A stretch of DNA of 64,000 nucleotides, from assembly GCF_000740895.1 (NCBI RefSeq), contig NC_025262.1, forward strand, positions 426,001 to 490,000, given 5' to 3'. The position numbers were made by a program, and so were the translations under genes. Below the pieces are notes generated by a model that saw nothing but the letters and a program-made list of their open reading frames with translations, did not search any database and was not told where the DNA came from. How positions within the stretch are numbered: position 1 is the stretch's first letter; each line of letters begins with the position of its first letter. Below, piece by piece: positions 23,601-33,490 of the stretch. The stretch comes from Theileria orientalis strain Shintoku. Lineage: Eukaryota > Apicomplexa > Aconoidasida > Piroplasmida > Theileriidae.

Positions 23601-24434
23601 GCGTTCAGGGCTGAGAACGCGACCTCGTGCCAGGTTGCGTACCCGGACACGTTTCCGCTGCTGCCGTACAACGCGACGCTCCAGAAGCACATCGACTACT
23701 ACAACCAGATGGTGCTGACGACGACGGCGAAGTACCTGAAGCCGCAGAGAGTGGGAGCGGATTCCCCGAGTGACCGGAGTGGCGCCGATGGCCACGCTAA
23801 CAGCACGCATCCCTCAAACAGTACAGGCCTTGTTAACAGTTTAGACCAAACTAGCCGACCAGAGCACGCCAGCCGATCAGAGGGTGCAAACAGTACAGAC
23901 CATGCCAGCCCATCAGAACACGCAAACAACACCGATAGCGCCAACAGCTCAGAACACGCAAACAGACTGGAAAACCTGTTTGACAAGTACAGCCAGAGGA
24001 ACCTCTACCGCTCCGAGTCGGACCTATCGAACGACCACATCAACATCGGGGGCGTCGTGAAGCAGGTGCGCACCTGCCACGAGCTGAGCGACACGCTCTT
24101 CGAGCTCACGCACGACCTCGTGCCCACGATCGAGGGCAGCTTCTGCACAATCGTTCAGCTGGACAGCAAGTTCAACCAGGTGAAGCGCCTCACCACCACC
24201 TTCGACAACTCGTACATCTGCGACTACTTCACCCACGGCAGGTACTCCATGCTCAGGGACGCGAACGGGCTCGGCCAGTACGCCTGGGACTACCTGAAGA
24301 AGTTCATCACGTTCCTCCAGCACTTCAAGTTCGTCCTCAAGACGTACACGTCGCACCTGAGCACCGACGACATTCTGTTCAAGAACGTGCGATACATCCT
24401 CGACAAGATAGAGCCCATGTTTAACAGAATTTAA
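17610..24434 (+). CDS. DDX60-like Ski2-type DExH-box RNA helicase
   Basis: Superfamily 2 RNA helicase of the DDX60/Ski2 group; 2,274 residues in one exon. The frame is open to an earlier methionine at 17529, but the AT-rich 27-residue extension looks non-coding, so I start at 17610. The N-terminal 250 residues match the DDX60 pattern (HGESLIVYVCC, then a QTLQFTYRVDRFLSSL helix and KLVFFDIF). Helicase motifs: APTSTGKT near 1065, APTNALALQ (Ia), DEVH near 1175, LSATIGN (III), SRSLALGINVP (V) and QMSGRCGRRG near 1751 (VI). The C-terminal half is helical. Two Lys/Gln/Ser-rich or Asn/Ser-rich inserts interrupt it. In animals DDX60 acts in antiviral RNA sensing and ribosome surveillance; the role in a parasite is unknown. 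Codons are AT-rich at the 5' end and strongly GC-rich later. Confidence 0.85.
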   Translation: MDNNPFSQSSTDLNLDESVSRYSSDVVRESSTTLDSISENIYDIGSLKISHDSLGISSFGVINPSSVKSILDNNNYSPQKRLMLWHSLCSPEYLDIFSSLGVSDTTTLIHGESLIVYVCCLAHKEGHNLFEISSGLQTLQFTYRVDRFLSSLIKSGCSIKLVFFDIFKNVFDPTFAVSEEDDSFFDGFLYYRQLILCYLKQKEIPYLVFDNWLTDSRFFDYLSDNEPACILLEDGSSFVYVFDTVYELLEQHSEGAVNAENNEKYAEYLSNQIKVDRYCNVVYTLITQSLFNSLSVAYLFDITHNSHDVKAFMSFSSNVHPPSGLHQQSSKLVLEQFGTSDTSETLGLANDLVVDLYHEVCKLVDGRVTLRDVLACNYLREFIRLTSSSDEVDEENVQLFMLTFKCLMLHNYMIENMSLRDRCTKKVDVSSWSFYTELVTATLDFMCCYSNQVFDSLFKMSDESLSHMDRLDGSVSDVFDGNLFSTLMYLLCDHASKHDDQVDESFIPLDEKALTKIDKLYRNFTKDEASRFFPIKMDKLDYLYVGTEGSGGPGDSQDDSDGHGTPESSIGEKERRNAGTLERAASTEHTNHVDAKLANHIAGEGDKTSEGTGASADGSLATDYRYLKEIRNKYLFLNNSFINLYYKFEEKNRHWVKAKPMDKLVMMDKYNWRDPCTISERLESIDFYLNFAMKDDEKDMTNFAIRRNLQHKSKFSFALAKYLGSSNLHHPIVIKLEHHWLHIKYLSLMAYSKTLSSVAQTPKESGRPTKQSKQASKQTKETKSGQKDKLSKAELLKLKNTELQENKKLESDTNTLTRLELKLAQMFNNDKSFADMYTNILENTDGPNRAVDLLTDFKWVKSILSTKSVQLMYIYKLIQKLYNCFSSYRLRIVKNSPNSFRKLLSIVLRLIFVYYNQYHQLMPKEIALYLYMFLYQLNFKKYASNLVKTYNAYQREAVVSDPKPEKTGKKGGKKGASTSVKEEKQEDVSKNVISQKEMDKVHRECAQWDFAIFDDCESNYMLCYMGDLFERTLGSTNDPRVLFRPDAWQKMLLDVVDARESALVVAPTSTGKTYICYYAMEQVLRVDDHGMVIFVAPTNALALQVTYEITARFSNKYYTNPNLALSSIFLEKFHDRKWNASQILVTVPNILEKLLTSMRTNESNFASRLEYIIFDEVHCISDVGLGTFMERCIHLIPCPFLALSATIGNAVQFHKWLTKIATYNNPCAGSSMDGEAPFNKVHFIQFDERYSDLKLEIYSPGTDHVDSIGSKSTREKNKLLPFNPVCCMSYNSLVANGFPNDVYLTPYDCYVMFQALMMTANERGHKIAETFEYLDPRNYFVGCTLITKRQYRYYLETFKIEFTNQINLRNIDAETYQHLLCNINLLSNGANMSEFDGLHKLYPLLQPKEVLSHVTEKRLEKPLVDQDNTQTTSDTINGVGEADLSGQAGVAEGVSEKAVCEGAGPYPISDNTSEGVSVIGNRDNAASDVASVATNADNAGSRMVSRYSSAKTDDVFNFLNDEDGLEYLNETAFYDMLRKLQSSKRLPCLVFILDRNVMEHVLLNVVKLVLRLQWEKFFGTPERTLHTKMQNKARMDKYNMLLKQYEAEKKMRASASKEQREIEGITNNIELELPAEPIDVSQEYDPEFYFYNRRTYANYSDEIEKFISVAATSIKDRKNANLYIEALKRGIGIHHEGFPHKFTMLTETLLRLGFLNVIISSRSLALGINVPCKSVLFCGDNYELTPLMFKQMSGRCGRRGFDLSGHVIFWSISKKRIKQLLHTNLPTLTTNFNNINTSMLLSILSSFYTLIIKSNSAQGGLSLGFLNKKSDDYLDIREELIATSRKLSIEPKLLVQRLSSLLNNSLNHFTSRRSEKDDRTKIVLLVRIVLEILLNCGMVDENGLIRGCYELALLMRDIHPSNILLSRLVQNSTFTKLLERYSALSGSSEEGVDASFHLLEMLVTLVYRKKEMSNVLNLRRLVSANVRNGTNGPSVKGAFRAENATSCQVAYPDTFPLLPYNATLQKHIDYYNQMVLTTTAKYLKPQRVGADSPSDRSGADGHANSTHPSNSTGLVNSLDQTSRPEHASRSEGANSTDHASPSEHANNTDSANSSEHANRLENLFDKYSQRNLYRSESDLSNDHINIGGVVKQVRTCHELSDTLFELTHDLVPTIEGSFCTIVQLDSKFNQVKRLTTTFDNSYICDYFTHGRYSMLRDANGLGQYAWDYLKKFITFLQHFKFVLKTYTSHLSTDDILFKNVRYILDKIEPMFNRI
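23795..23967 (+). repeat. Asn/Ser/His-rich degenerate repeat inside the DDX60-like gene
   Basis: The reading frame encodes repeated EHAN/EGAN/DHAS units spaced by Ser, Thr and Asp (for example PSEHANNTD, SSEHANRLE). The DNA repeats GAACACGCAAACA with variants. It lies in the C-terminal region after the helicase core and is probably a disordered loop that expanded by slippage. Confidence 0.6.
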
Positions 24435-24764
24435 GATCTTTCCAAACTAACGATACACACTGTAAACATTGATATATATTCATATTAGCAGGTTGCGGAT
24501 TAATTCACACAGTGGATGCGGCTGTGATGAAAGTGTAAATGGGTGGCATAGTGTGTAAGGCCAGTGTATGTTGTTTAGAATCAAAAGTAAAAGATAAAAC
24601 AACCACAGGAATTCAGAGTAAAAATAAAACTAATAAAAATTAAATAAGAAATCGAGTTGAAATCTATTCCGTTGGCTTAAATATTGAGAGATTGTAAAAG
24701 TGGTAAGGCGATTATAGTGTTGTGTGTAGAGCATTTCCATATAATATATTTTCGACTCTTCAAG
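24435..24764. other. Intergenic spacer upstream of Rab7
   Basis: This 330 bp stretch is moderately AT-rich. It holds the 3' end of the helicase transcript and the promoter side of Rab7. No open frame, repeat or structured RNA was recognised. Confidence 0.4.
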
Positions 24765-25559
24765 ATGCCGAGGAGGAAGTCCATACTTAAAATTATAATT
24801 CTCGGAGATAGTGGGTTAGTTTGAGCCGTTAACGCCTTTGTTTTTAGGGTAGGAAAGACATCCCTGATGAACCAGTTTATAAATAAAAGATTCACGAATC
24901 AGTACAGAGCTACAAGTAACAAGTCATTAGTAATTGAATTGTGTAGTTGGAGCTGATTTTTTAACAATGGAAATGACCGTCGATGACAAGGAAGTCACGC
25001 TTCAGGTAAGAATGCGCTTTGAACGAGTTTCTCGCAGATTTGGGACACAGCTGGCCAGGAAAGGTTCCAGAGCTTGGGGAAGGCCTTCTACCGGGGAGCA
25101 GACTGTTGTATGCTGGTCTACGACACCACAAACCAGAAAACGTTCGAGTCCATAGAGTCGTGGAAGTCCGAGTTTTTGATTCAGGTGGACCCCAAGGATC
25201 CGGATTCTTTTCCGTTCGCCTTGGTTGGAAACAAAATAGACGACGTTGAGAACAAGAAGGTTAGCACAAACAAGGCCCTAAGCTGGTGTAAGGCCAACAA
25301 CGACATTCCTCACTTTGAAACGAGGTTCGTTTGTGCACACACTAGACTTTCGCACGCACACTAACATTTATTTAGCGCAAAGACGTCTCACAACGTCACG
25401 AACGCATTTAATGAAATCGCAAAGCGTGCCATAATCAGGGACAATCAGGACGACGAGGTTTACATTCCTGACACCCTGCTTTTGGATCAAAGAAACGTAC
25501 AACAAGTGTCCGGGAACTGTTCTAGGGGACTTACTAGCATGGTTGGATGCCAAAACTGA
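24765..25559 (+). CDS. Rab7: Rab7-like small GTPase
   Basis: Late-endosome/vacuolar Rab GTPase that recruits tethers for fusion and, in many eukaryotes, VPS13-type bridges. Five exons (24765-24814, 24848-24915, 24947-25005, 25038-25324, 25376-25559) give 215 residues; introns are 33, 31, 32 and 51 nt. All G motifs are visible: GDSGVGKTS (G1), RATIGADF (G2, the Rab7 effector signature), [14 protein letters not shown] (G3), NKIDD (G4) and ETSAK (G5). The [20 protein letters not shown] block is typical of Rab7. The C terminus reads MVGCQN and lacks a standard CC or CXC prenylation motif. Either lipidation is atypical or a last splice is missing from my model. Confidence 0.92.
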
Positions 25560-25771
25560 TTGCTTATGGTGTGTACACAGTATTGTTAATATAATGTTAA
25601 ATTTTACCCAGATCACACAGATACGCCTGTTTTATATATTTAATTTTGTTCTTTATATTTTTCACACAAAATGGTTGTTTAATATGGTATTTTTAATCGG
25701 TGGTGCAATTCTTTGTACTCGCCTCTCCGAGAATGTCGTGTCATAGTATATATAATTTGTAAAGTATTTAA

Positions 25772-26410
25772 ATGGGAGCTTTCGATCCTTTCAGGAGATC
25801 GTTTCATAAATGTGCTCTTTTACACCGAGCCTTTTTAGATTATACTGTTAAATTTATTTATGTTCGGTGGACTTACTTCTCATTCTTGTTTTTTCTTTTT
25901 TGGACCTACGTAATTTTCAATTCTTCGCACTATGTCATTGCTTACATGTACACCGTGTATTTGTTAAGCCTAGTTATGCGCTTTCTCACTCCCCTTAGCT
26001 TCAAAGACCTCTGTACAGCTCATGAGGGAGCGAACTCTGGTACCATTCTGCCTCTCTCTGAGCAGGATGCCGCCAATTCTTCGAAGATTACCAAGGTGGG
26101 TTTCAGATCCGCGGAGAATGTCTACGAGTTTAAGCCCTTTCTTCGTCAGTTGAACGAGTTCACCTTTTGGCTTTGTGCCGTCAGGGTCTCCTATATCGCT
26201 CTTCTTTGTTTATTTTCCGATTTCTTGGACATTGATGTTTACTGGCCTTTGCTAGTTTTCTATTTTATTTGTCTGTTCACTGTTTCTTTTAACGAGCAGA
26301 TTCAGAATATGATTAAGTACAAGTACGTTCCTTTTAACTTCTGTAAGTTTCCTTTTTAATTTAATTTGTTTTCAGCTAAACGGAGTTATGGTTTCAAGAT
26401 CGGGAAGTAG
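25772..26410 (+). CDS. RER1: RER1, Golgi-to-ER retrieval receptor
   Basis: Golgi membrane protein that returns escaped ER membrane proteins via COPI vesicles. Two exons (25772-26342 and 26376-26410) encode 201 residues. The intron of 33 nt must be removed: without it the frame ends KFPF, whereas splicing restores the family's conserved tail YVPFNFSKRSYG. Four hydrophobic segments are visible near residues 36-51, 56-71, 124-140 and 148-163. Family blocks include VRWTYF, EFKPFLRQLNEFTFW and QIQNMIKYKYVPF. It lies about 210 bp downstream of Rab7 on the same strand, and is convergent with the nucleoporin gene. Confidence 0.93.
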
Positions 26411-26543
26411 TTTCACTGTTTTGTAACTTTGATTTCACTTTATGCAGTTGCAAGTTCACTTTAACGGGTAAAGGGCCCTAATATAATACAAAATTGTGCA
26501 CACCTACTATACCATTTACACTCTCCGCTAGTTACTTGCTTAT

Positions 26544-26700
26544 GATTTACAGTGTATGGTACCATTAATTAGTTAAACTATCTATGCTATCAATAGTTCA
26601 TTTAACGCAATGTATGGTATTGGCAATTATCTGTTTAACACAGTGTATCTTACTAAATGTTAGTTATTTATTTAACGCGCAGTGTGTTCTACTATTACAT
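26544..26700. repeat. Degenerate tandem repeat in a convergent intergenic region
   Basis: Three to four imperfect units share the core TTTAACgCAgTGTATgGTA: near 26544 (degenerate), 26601, 26634 and 26671. Spacing is about 57, 33 and 37 bp. The block lies between the RER1 stop and the stop of the nucleoporin gene, and so is in both 3' regions. It is not coding. Confidence 0.5.
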
Positions 26701-26704
26701 TAGG

Positions 26705-29700
26705 TTAGGTTGTGTTTGGCCGGTTGGCCGTGAACTGCCTTATTAGTGTTTGAATGTACTGTGCTCTCGGCAAGTCGTCTGCGTTATCCAGCTGTCTTTG
26801 GAGGTACTTTACTCTGTTGCAGCTGCTCATGATGTCAATCTCTTCGGACCTACATTAAACATGATTTCAACAGCTTTATCCATTGTTTGATGTTATCAAC
26901 TTGGTCACAAGTGCTATAGTATAACAATGGCCATTGTATATAACTGTGTACTGTCTAAATGCCTAATTTTCTCTGATTTCATACGTGAAGAGGTGCCCAT
27001 AGAAGTGCCTCTGAAACTCTGACACGTTTTCTCCCACCAGCCATACTAATACTCTGTATAGGCTCAAGAACTCCTTGTTCATAAACCTGTATGCACGTTG
27101 TTAGTTAATTTGTTATAGTCGTATGAATAGATATATATATACTAACTGGATTATTTTAAAAATAACTAGCGTATTAACAATCAATATTTGTTTCTGTTTG
27201 TAATTTTATTTTTATTTAACTGGTTATTTGTTTTTTTTCTTACAGGTTTATTAAGTTCGAGCGCGACATTAGGTTCATCAGCGTTTTCGTCAGTATAAGC
27301 TTCGACTTCGGCGAGTCGTACGTGAACTTTGCGCTGTACGGGAACACAAACTTCTTCTCGGCGCTCCAGTTTAGGCTGAAATCGTGAGGGCCGAAGAAGC
27401 TTCTCGGCGTCTTTGTCGGCAAGAGGTGCAGTATGTCCAGCATCTTGTCGAATTCGTAGTTGCTGTCGCCTAACATTTAGTTAGTTGTTGAATAAGCTCA
27501 GTCGTATTTGTGCTTTAACTATTGGATAAGCTTAGGTATATTTGCGTGTTATTGTTCCATGATAACAAAGTAGCTACATATCTGTGCATCTAGTTCTAAT
27601 AACTACCTAAAATAGTCGCTTACCTAGCACTGCGTTGTTGTGTATGAGAAGTGCCGAGGCGATGAACTCCTGGGATACTTGCAGCACCGTCGAGAGCTCC
27701 TTCAGCGTTCTGAGGTCGTTTGCGTAGCGGTCCCTTATCAGCCGCTCCAGCAGCGACAGCAGCACTCTGTTCATTGTCTTCGGGTCGTGCGCCGAACTCC
27801 CTGGCCTAGCGTCGTTCCTCCTCTTCCTGTCGTAGCCTTCCTGCGTGTCTCCGTGTGACCTGTTCCTCTTCGAGCTGTCGCCGCTTCTTGACGAGTGCGG
27901 TGACCCGTACTTGCCGTCCGCGTTGTAGAACTCGTTAACCGTCGTGGTCGTTATCGTCGGCTCTCCGTACGAGTGGGTCGTCTGCGAGGGCGGGTACGGC
28001 TCCTGCTGGTTCACGTTCGGCTCCAGGACCATCCTCACCACGTTCGGCGCGAGCGTGCTCATTATTTGCACCACGTTGTCCAGGTTGCAGCCCTCGTACT
28101 GCAGCACGAGCTCGTCGACCAGCATGCTCAGCGTGTAGAGCTTCTGCAGCAGCTTCTTCGCCCGCTTCCGGCCCATTGCCAGCTCCAGCGTCAGGTACAT
28201 GTCCACTCTCTCGCCCACCACAAACTCGTTGACGCCGTCGAACTTGTTCAGCTTCATGCCGTCCATCACGTAGCCCTTGCCGCTAATACCGGTAGTGCCG
28301 TCAAAATTGTAAGCCATTCTCGATGCCTCAGCTCCCTCGTCTGTCTGGCGCGGGAACACTGGGTTTGTCACCTGTGACGTGTACATGCGCGGCACCAGGT
28401 TGAACATCCTGTTGTAGTACATCGGCGTCAGCAACTCCGATACCAGCAGCAACAGCCCGTCCACCAGCGGCGTCGTGTTCGTCGCCACTCTGTTCCTCTT
28501 CACCTTGTTGTTGCTAAAGGCCACGAACTTGCACCACGGTGAGATCACTGGCCTTTCGAAGCCGTCCTCGCAGACCGAGTAGCATCCTGGCGCCACGTAG
28601 TTGAATATTTTGTAGGGTATTCCGAAGCTCGCTATGAATGCGCTGTAGCCCTCCACGTGATTTGCGAACAAATAGCTGTAGAGCACGTCGCTCTTCAGCG
28701 CGCTCAAATTCAACTCCGCCTGAATCTCTCCGTTGTACATCATCAGCGGCTCTGAACCACTGTTAGGTTCCACTATCGTGCTCACTCCGTTCACGTGTGA
28801 CCCCTCTGGGAGCAATCCATCTGCCGACAGCGCGTCAACTCCATTGTACATACTTATTGGCGTGTGCACTCTTGGCCTTACGAGTGGGTTTACGCTGTTT
28901 ATGTACTCTTCCACGTCTCCGTCCACCTCAACGTCCGACACGTCCTCCTCTCCGTTGTGGCTTCTACGCAACCCTTCTCTTCTTATTCCCGGACCTTTTC
29001 CTCCTCCTAGCACATTCCCTTGATTCATTTCGCATTCTACGTAGTTTACCACCTTGTCCACCAGATAATTGAATATTTGTTTAAACATGTTCTCCGGTCC
29101 GTATAGCCAGGACATATAGTACAGCGAGTACCCTATGATTTCATTCGAATTCTCGCACAGGTCCTCCATCTCTTCTCCGAACGCGTTTCTGAAGACCTCC
29201 TCGTCTCTGTCGGCCCTGTTTATTCTACTCAGGTACCTGTTCAGGCCTTCCGGTCCATCCACGTCTCTCCTTCCATCTTCTCTGTTATGGCCACCATTTT
29301 GACCAGGTCCACTTGAGTCCAATATTTCTTGCAGCATTGTGTTATCGTCCATTGACCTCATGAAGTACCTTATCAGCCCTCTTTCATCCACTCCGTTTGA
29401 CGCATTAGTACCCCTTCCAGCCTCCATTAGCCTCTGTCTTCGTAGGCTTTCGAGTATATTATTATTGCGGCTAGCTGCACTCCTTCTTGGGGCAGCGTTA
29501 GCGTCCTCCAACGCCAACAGTGCTCCACCTCCCATGTTAAACTTAACGCCCGGCTTAGTGGTATCCTCGGGTGCCGACTTTGTTGCCACGTACGTGTTTC
29601 CGTTAAGCAGTGGCGGCGGCCTTATCAAGTCCAGTGTGCTCTTCGGGTACTTGATCAGCGACTTCAGCAGCATGCTCTCATTCAGCTTATTGAATGCGTA

Positions 29701-32700
29701 CACTCTCTCCGTCGTTACTATGTATAATAAGTTCTCCACTCCTTTCACTCCTTCATGGCCTTCCGTAACTCCGTCTACCGCACTCGTTCTATTTCTACTG
29801 TTTTCTGCTGAATCTTCACTTCTTCTACCGATGACTCCTTTAACATCGACGCTGATTCCCTTCACTCCTACCATTCCTCTTGTACAAGCTTCCTCTTCGT
29901 TCTCCACGTATTTATCCCACCTGTTGTGCAGGTTTTCATTCGGCGTGCTCACCGTCTTCCCCTTCCAGTGATACGCTGTTATTATCTTCTCCTTCTCGTC
30001 CAGTATTATGTAGAACTCGTGGTAGTACTCCAAAGGCTGATTCTCTTCAAAAGTTCTGTACTGCACTGCGTTTTCGTTGAACATGTAGAACTCCTCGTTG
30101 ATCGAGAGCGGCAGCGTCGTGTGGCTCTGGAAATAGCTCGAGGAGTCGTTTTTTGTCACCACGATTCTCACCAGCGTTCCGTTTTGCAGCTTTCTCACTG
30201 GCTCTATCGTCATGAATGTGCTGTCCAGCAGGAACGTCGTCACGCTCGGCTTCGACCTGAACAGTCCGAATGGCCCTCGCGGGTTACTTCCCATCTGTCT
30301 GTACGGCATTCTGTACCCCTTAACGCTCAACTCAATCTTACTCGGGTTCGACGTCGCCTTGTCGTTCACTGCGTTGATTCTGATTGTGTCCATCGTCAGG
30401 TTTGCGCTCAGGTTCGTCGCCAGACTCGAGGTTATCAGACTCGTCTGCGACGTAAGTGTCGAGTTCGAGAATCCCACGAACACCTTCACTCCGTTGTTGT
30501 CCACCAGAATCAGGTCCACTCCGTGCACGAAGTCCAGCGGCGCCGCCAGTATCTTCACGAAGCGCGCTCCGAACGCGAACCTCGTGTACCCCAGCCTCTC
30601 CAGGGTACTCATGATGCTTCCGTGCTTCAGGTTGTACAGCGTCAGGTCGTACGGGAACACTCTTTCCTGGTTCTGCACGTTCGTCGTGTATTCTTCGACC
30701 GACGTGTATCCGTGCAGGTAAAACACACTCAGGTCTCCGCTCGTCGTGTTTAGCACTGAGAGCGTCCATCTGTTCTGGTCCATCACTGCTATGCTTTCTC
30801 CCGTCTTCATCAGCTTCTTGTTCCACGGGTTAATGCACTTCAGGTTCCTCTTCATTTGTTCCGACCTACAGCCGAAGCCGCATCTGCACGTTTCCTTTGT
30901 GTCTGCTTCTCTTCTGAACAACCTTGTGATTCCACTAACTCCTCCTGAGCCTTCTCTTCCTTCCTCTCCCTCTCCCCCTCTAAATATGTTAACTTTACTC
31001 TGTGCCATCCTTTTAATCTCCTTCCACTGCAGCGGCGGGTAGTAACATGTTGTATTCGTCACCGCGCATTCCATAGAGCTCAGGCAGTTGTCCTCTTCCC
31101 ACATTTCTTTGATTTCTCCGCTTCTTCTATTTTCGTGGCCATACTCGTTACCGTACTCATCTACTTCCACTGTTCTTTCGTTCCGGTTCCCCTCAGGCCC
31201 GCTTTTTGACAGATTATACGTCCTATTGCTCTTCACCGCGTCAAAGAGCACGTGCTTCGTGTACTTCAGTCGATTGTATATGTACCTCACTACCTTGTGG
31301 TCCTTCAGAGATGTTGGCGTCAGCCCCAACTGGTACTGGTACTCGTACAACAGACTGCTCGACTCCAGCATGAATATTCTTCCCGTTTCTCTGTGGCTAA
31401 GCACCTCCTTCACGTCTATTCTGTGGTTGGCGTCCCTCAGAATCACGCTCAGCTTCAGTTCTCCGTCACCTCTTGCCTCGCTGTTCATTTTCATGTGAAT
31501 TAGCGCTATTATTATCTCCGTCTTCGTCACCATGAATAGTGCGTCTCCTGAGTACAGTTTCGACAGATACACTCCCTTTTCTCCACCCACAGGCTCCTCC
31601 TCACTCACTCCGCTGTTGTACATGTTACTTGCTGAGTAGTATCTTTCGTATTCAAAGTCTCTCAGGTACACGTGGTTAATTGCCAACAGCTTAGATGGCA
31701 GCTTATATTGAAACACTTTATATGAACTCTGTTTCCGTCTTATCTGCTCTTGCTTATCTTTTAACCATGTTTCTGAGCCTATGTTGAACAGCGATAACAC
31801 GTGGCTGTTTTTATTGTCCACCTTCCTCTCATCGTACTTATAATAGAGGTTGTAGTACTCGATCACTCCGCACAATCCTTTTGGGCTTTTAACTGATTCA
31901 GGCAACTCCATAGGCTCATGAAACGGGCACACTATTTCATTATCGTCTATTTGTTCACCCATTCTATCCGATTCCGATTTTTTGTCAAGTCCGAACATAT
32001 TCGCGTAAGTCCTTTCTCCTCCGAATATGTTCTGCGTCATCAACGTCGATTGTGGCGACACTAACCTATTGAAAAACCCATCTCCAAATCCTCCTAAAAT
32101 AACATTAATTTCAAATTTTCTATTACTTCATTAGCATTACCTACATATTATTGTTTATTAATATAATATCTTATCGCATAACCACCTATGTTTAATGTGT
32201 ATAAAATATATCGTGTTATCACCTGGTGGAGTATATGGGTGACTTTGAGTACGCTGATTTTGAAGGAGCGGCCCTCTCTGGTGAAGAAAATGGCGTTGTT
32301 GAGGCTGCGGCCTCGTCAGCACACTCAGAGGGCACGTGCAGGTCTTTCTGTCCGTCAGCACTATGATCCTGTTTCGCACGTACACTGGCTGTCTAATAAG
32401 CTCCAATATCGCGATATTACTCATTCTGCTCAACTTAGTCAGTATCAGTGCGTTATAGAACTCGTAATCTGACTTTCCCAGCTGTATGCTGTACAATACT
32501 GCCTCGTGCTTCATTGGGAACTCTGGGTTTATTATCATCGATGACATTCTGTCCAGTGTGTCCACCTTGTTCACGCTCGATCTACTACTGTTCGATCCTA
32601 GCCAGTCCCTCGTATTGTGCAGTTGTATTTTCTTTAGATTTTTTAACAACTCTGCTCTTTTATCTCGCCCCTTTGACAATAAATCCGGGTTCATGTTCAA

Positions 32701-32928
32701 GCCCTGAGTTGTGGAATCTTTAAGTGACCTGCTAAGCTCTTCTTTTCCATGGTCGTCGAGATTATCTAGTACATCTTGGATTGTGTGTTGGTTTTTGTAT
32801 TCCGAGCCTCTCCTTTGGTAAGAAGAATCTTCTGTTGGTGTCTGTGTGTCAAAAATTGTCGAATGACTACGGGGATCCCACCTAAACAGAACATTTTTTG
32901 ACGGAATGATAGTTCCATCTTCAACCAT
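26705..32928 (-). CDS. Nup155/Nup170-like scaffold nucleoporin
   Basis: Probable inner-ring component of the nuclear pore. Five exons (32223-32928, 27624-32093, 27244-27469, 26985-27086, 26705-26849; introns 129, 154, 157 and 135 nt) give 1,882 residues with unbroken frame. The N-terminal beta-propeller-like half shows Nup155-type blocks: DALFMVTKTEIIIALIHM, then GRIFMLESSSLLYEYQYQ. Later comes SPWCKFVAF followed by VDGLLLLVSELLTPMYY, matching the Nup155 (G)L.LY.SRL.RPIW region. The C-terminal third is helical (ELAMGRKRAKKLLQKLYTLS). Large Asn/Arg/Gly-rich inserts make it longer than the roughly 1,400 residues usual for the family. The assignment rests on spaced pattern similarity, so another propeller-solenoid nucleoporin is possible. 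Confidence 0.6.
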
Positions 32929-33490
32929 GTTGCGATTAACTTAAATCACTAATATATCCCTTCTGTGTTGTTTAATTGATCTATGATACAACATGTCAAC
33001 ATACTAATGATTTTACAATATACAACTGTAAATTTGATATGTATAAAAATAAATCAAAAATACATTCCTTATACAACAAATTTAGGAATGATATAAAAGT
33101 TTAAAAAATAAACTATTGTATATTTTATCACCATTATATAAAATGTGCCTGATTAGGAATCATGTATTTAATTTTTAATAATTTGTTCTAAATTACAACA
33201 ATTAATTCTTTTAAGATCCAAATACTTATTACATATAAATTAATATTTATTGATATAAATATTTGTTTATTATATGAATATACATACAAATTCATATATT
33301 TTTTTATATTTTAATAATATAAGGCTTATAAACACATTAATATATAATATATTATCATTTCTTTAATAATTAAATAAATGTGTTTATATTAATAAATTAA
33401 TAGATTACTACACAACGTTTTATTTATATGTGTTACACTATATTCCAATTCTATTTGTTTAAACATTTATATTTCATGTAAAATATATTT
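32929..33490. promoter_or_regulatory. Divergent AT-rich spacer between the nucleoporin and the cullin
   Basis: 562 bp of about 85% A+T separate two head-to-head start codons. It should contain both promoters. No conserved motif could be picked out. Confidence 0.4.
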
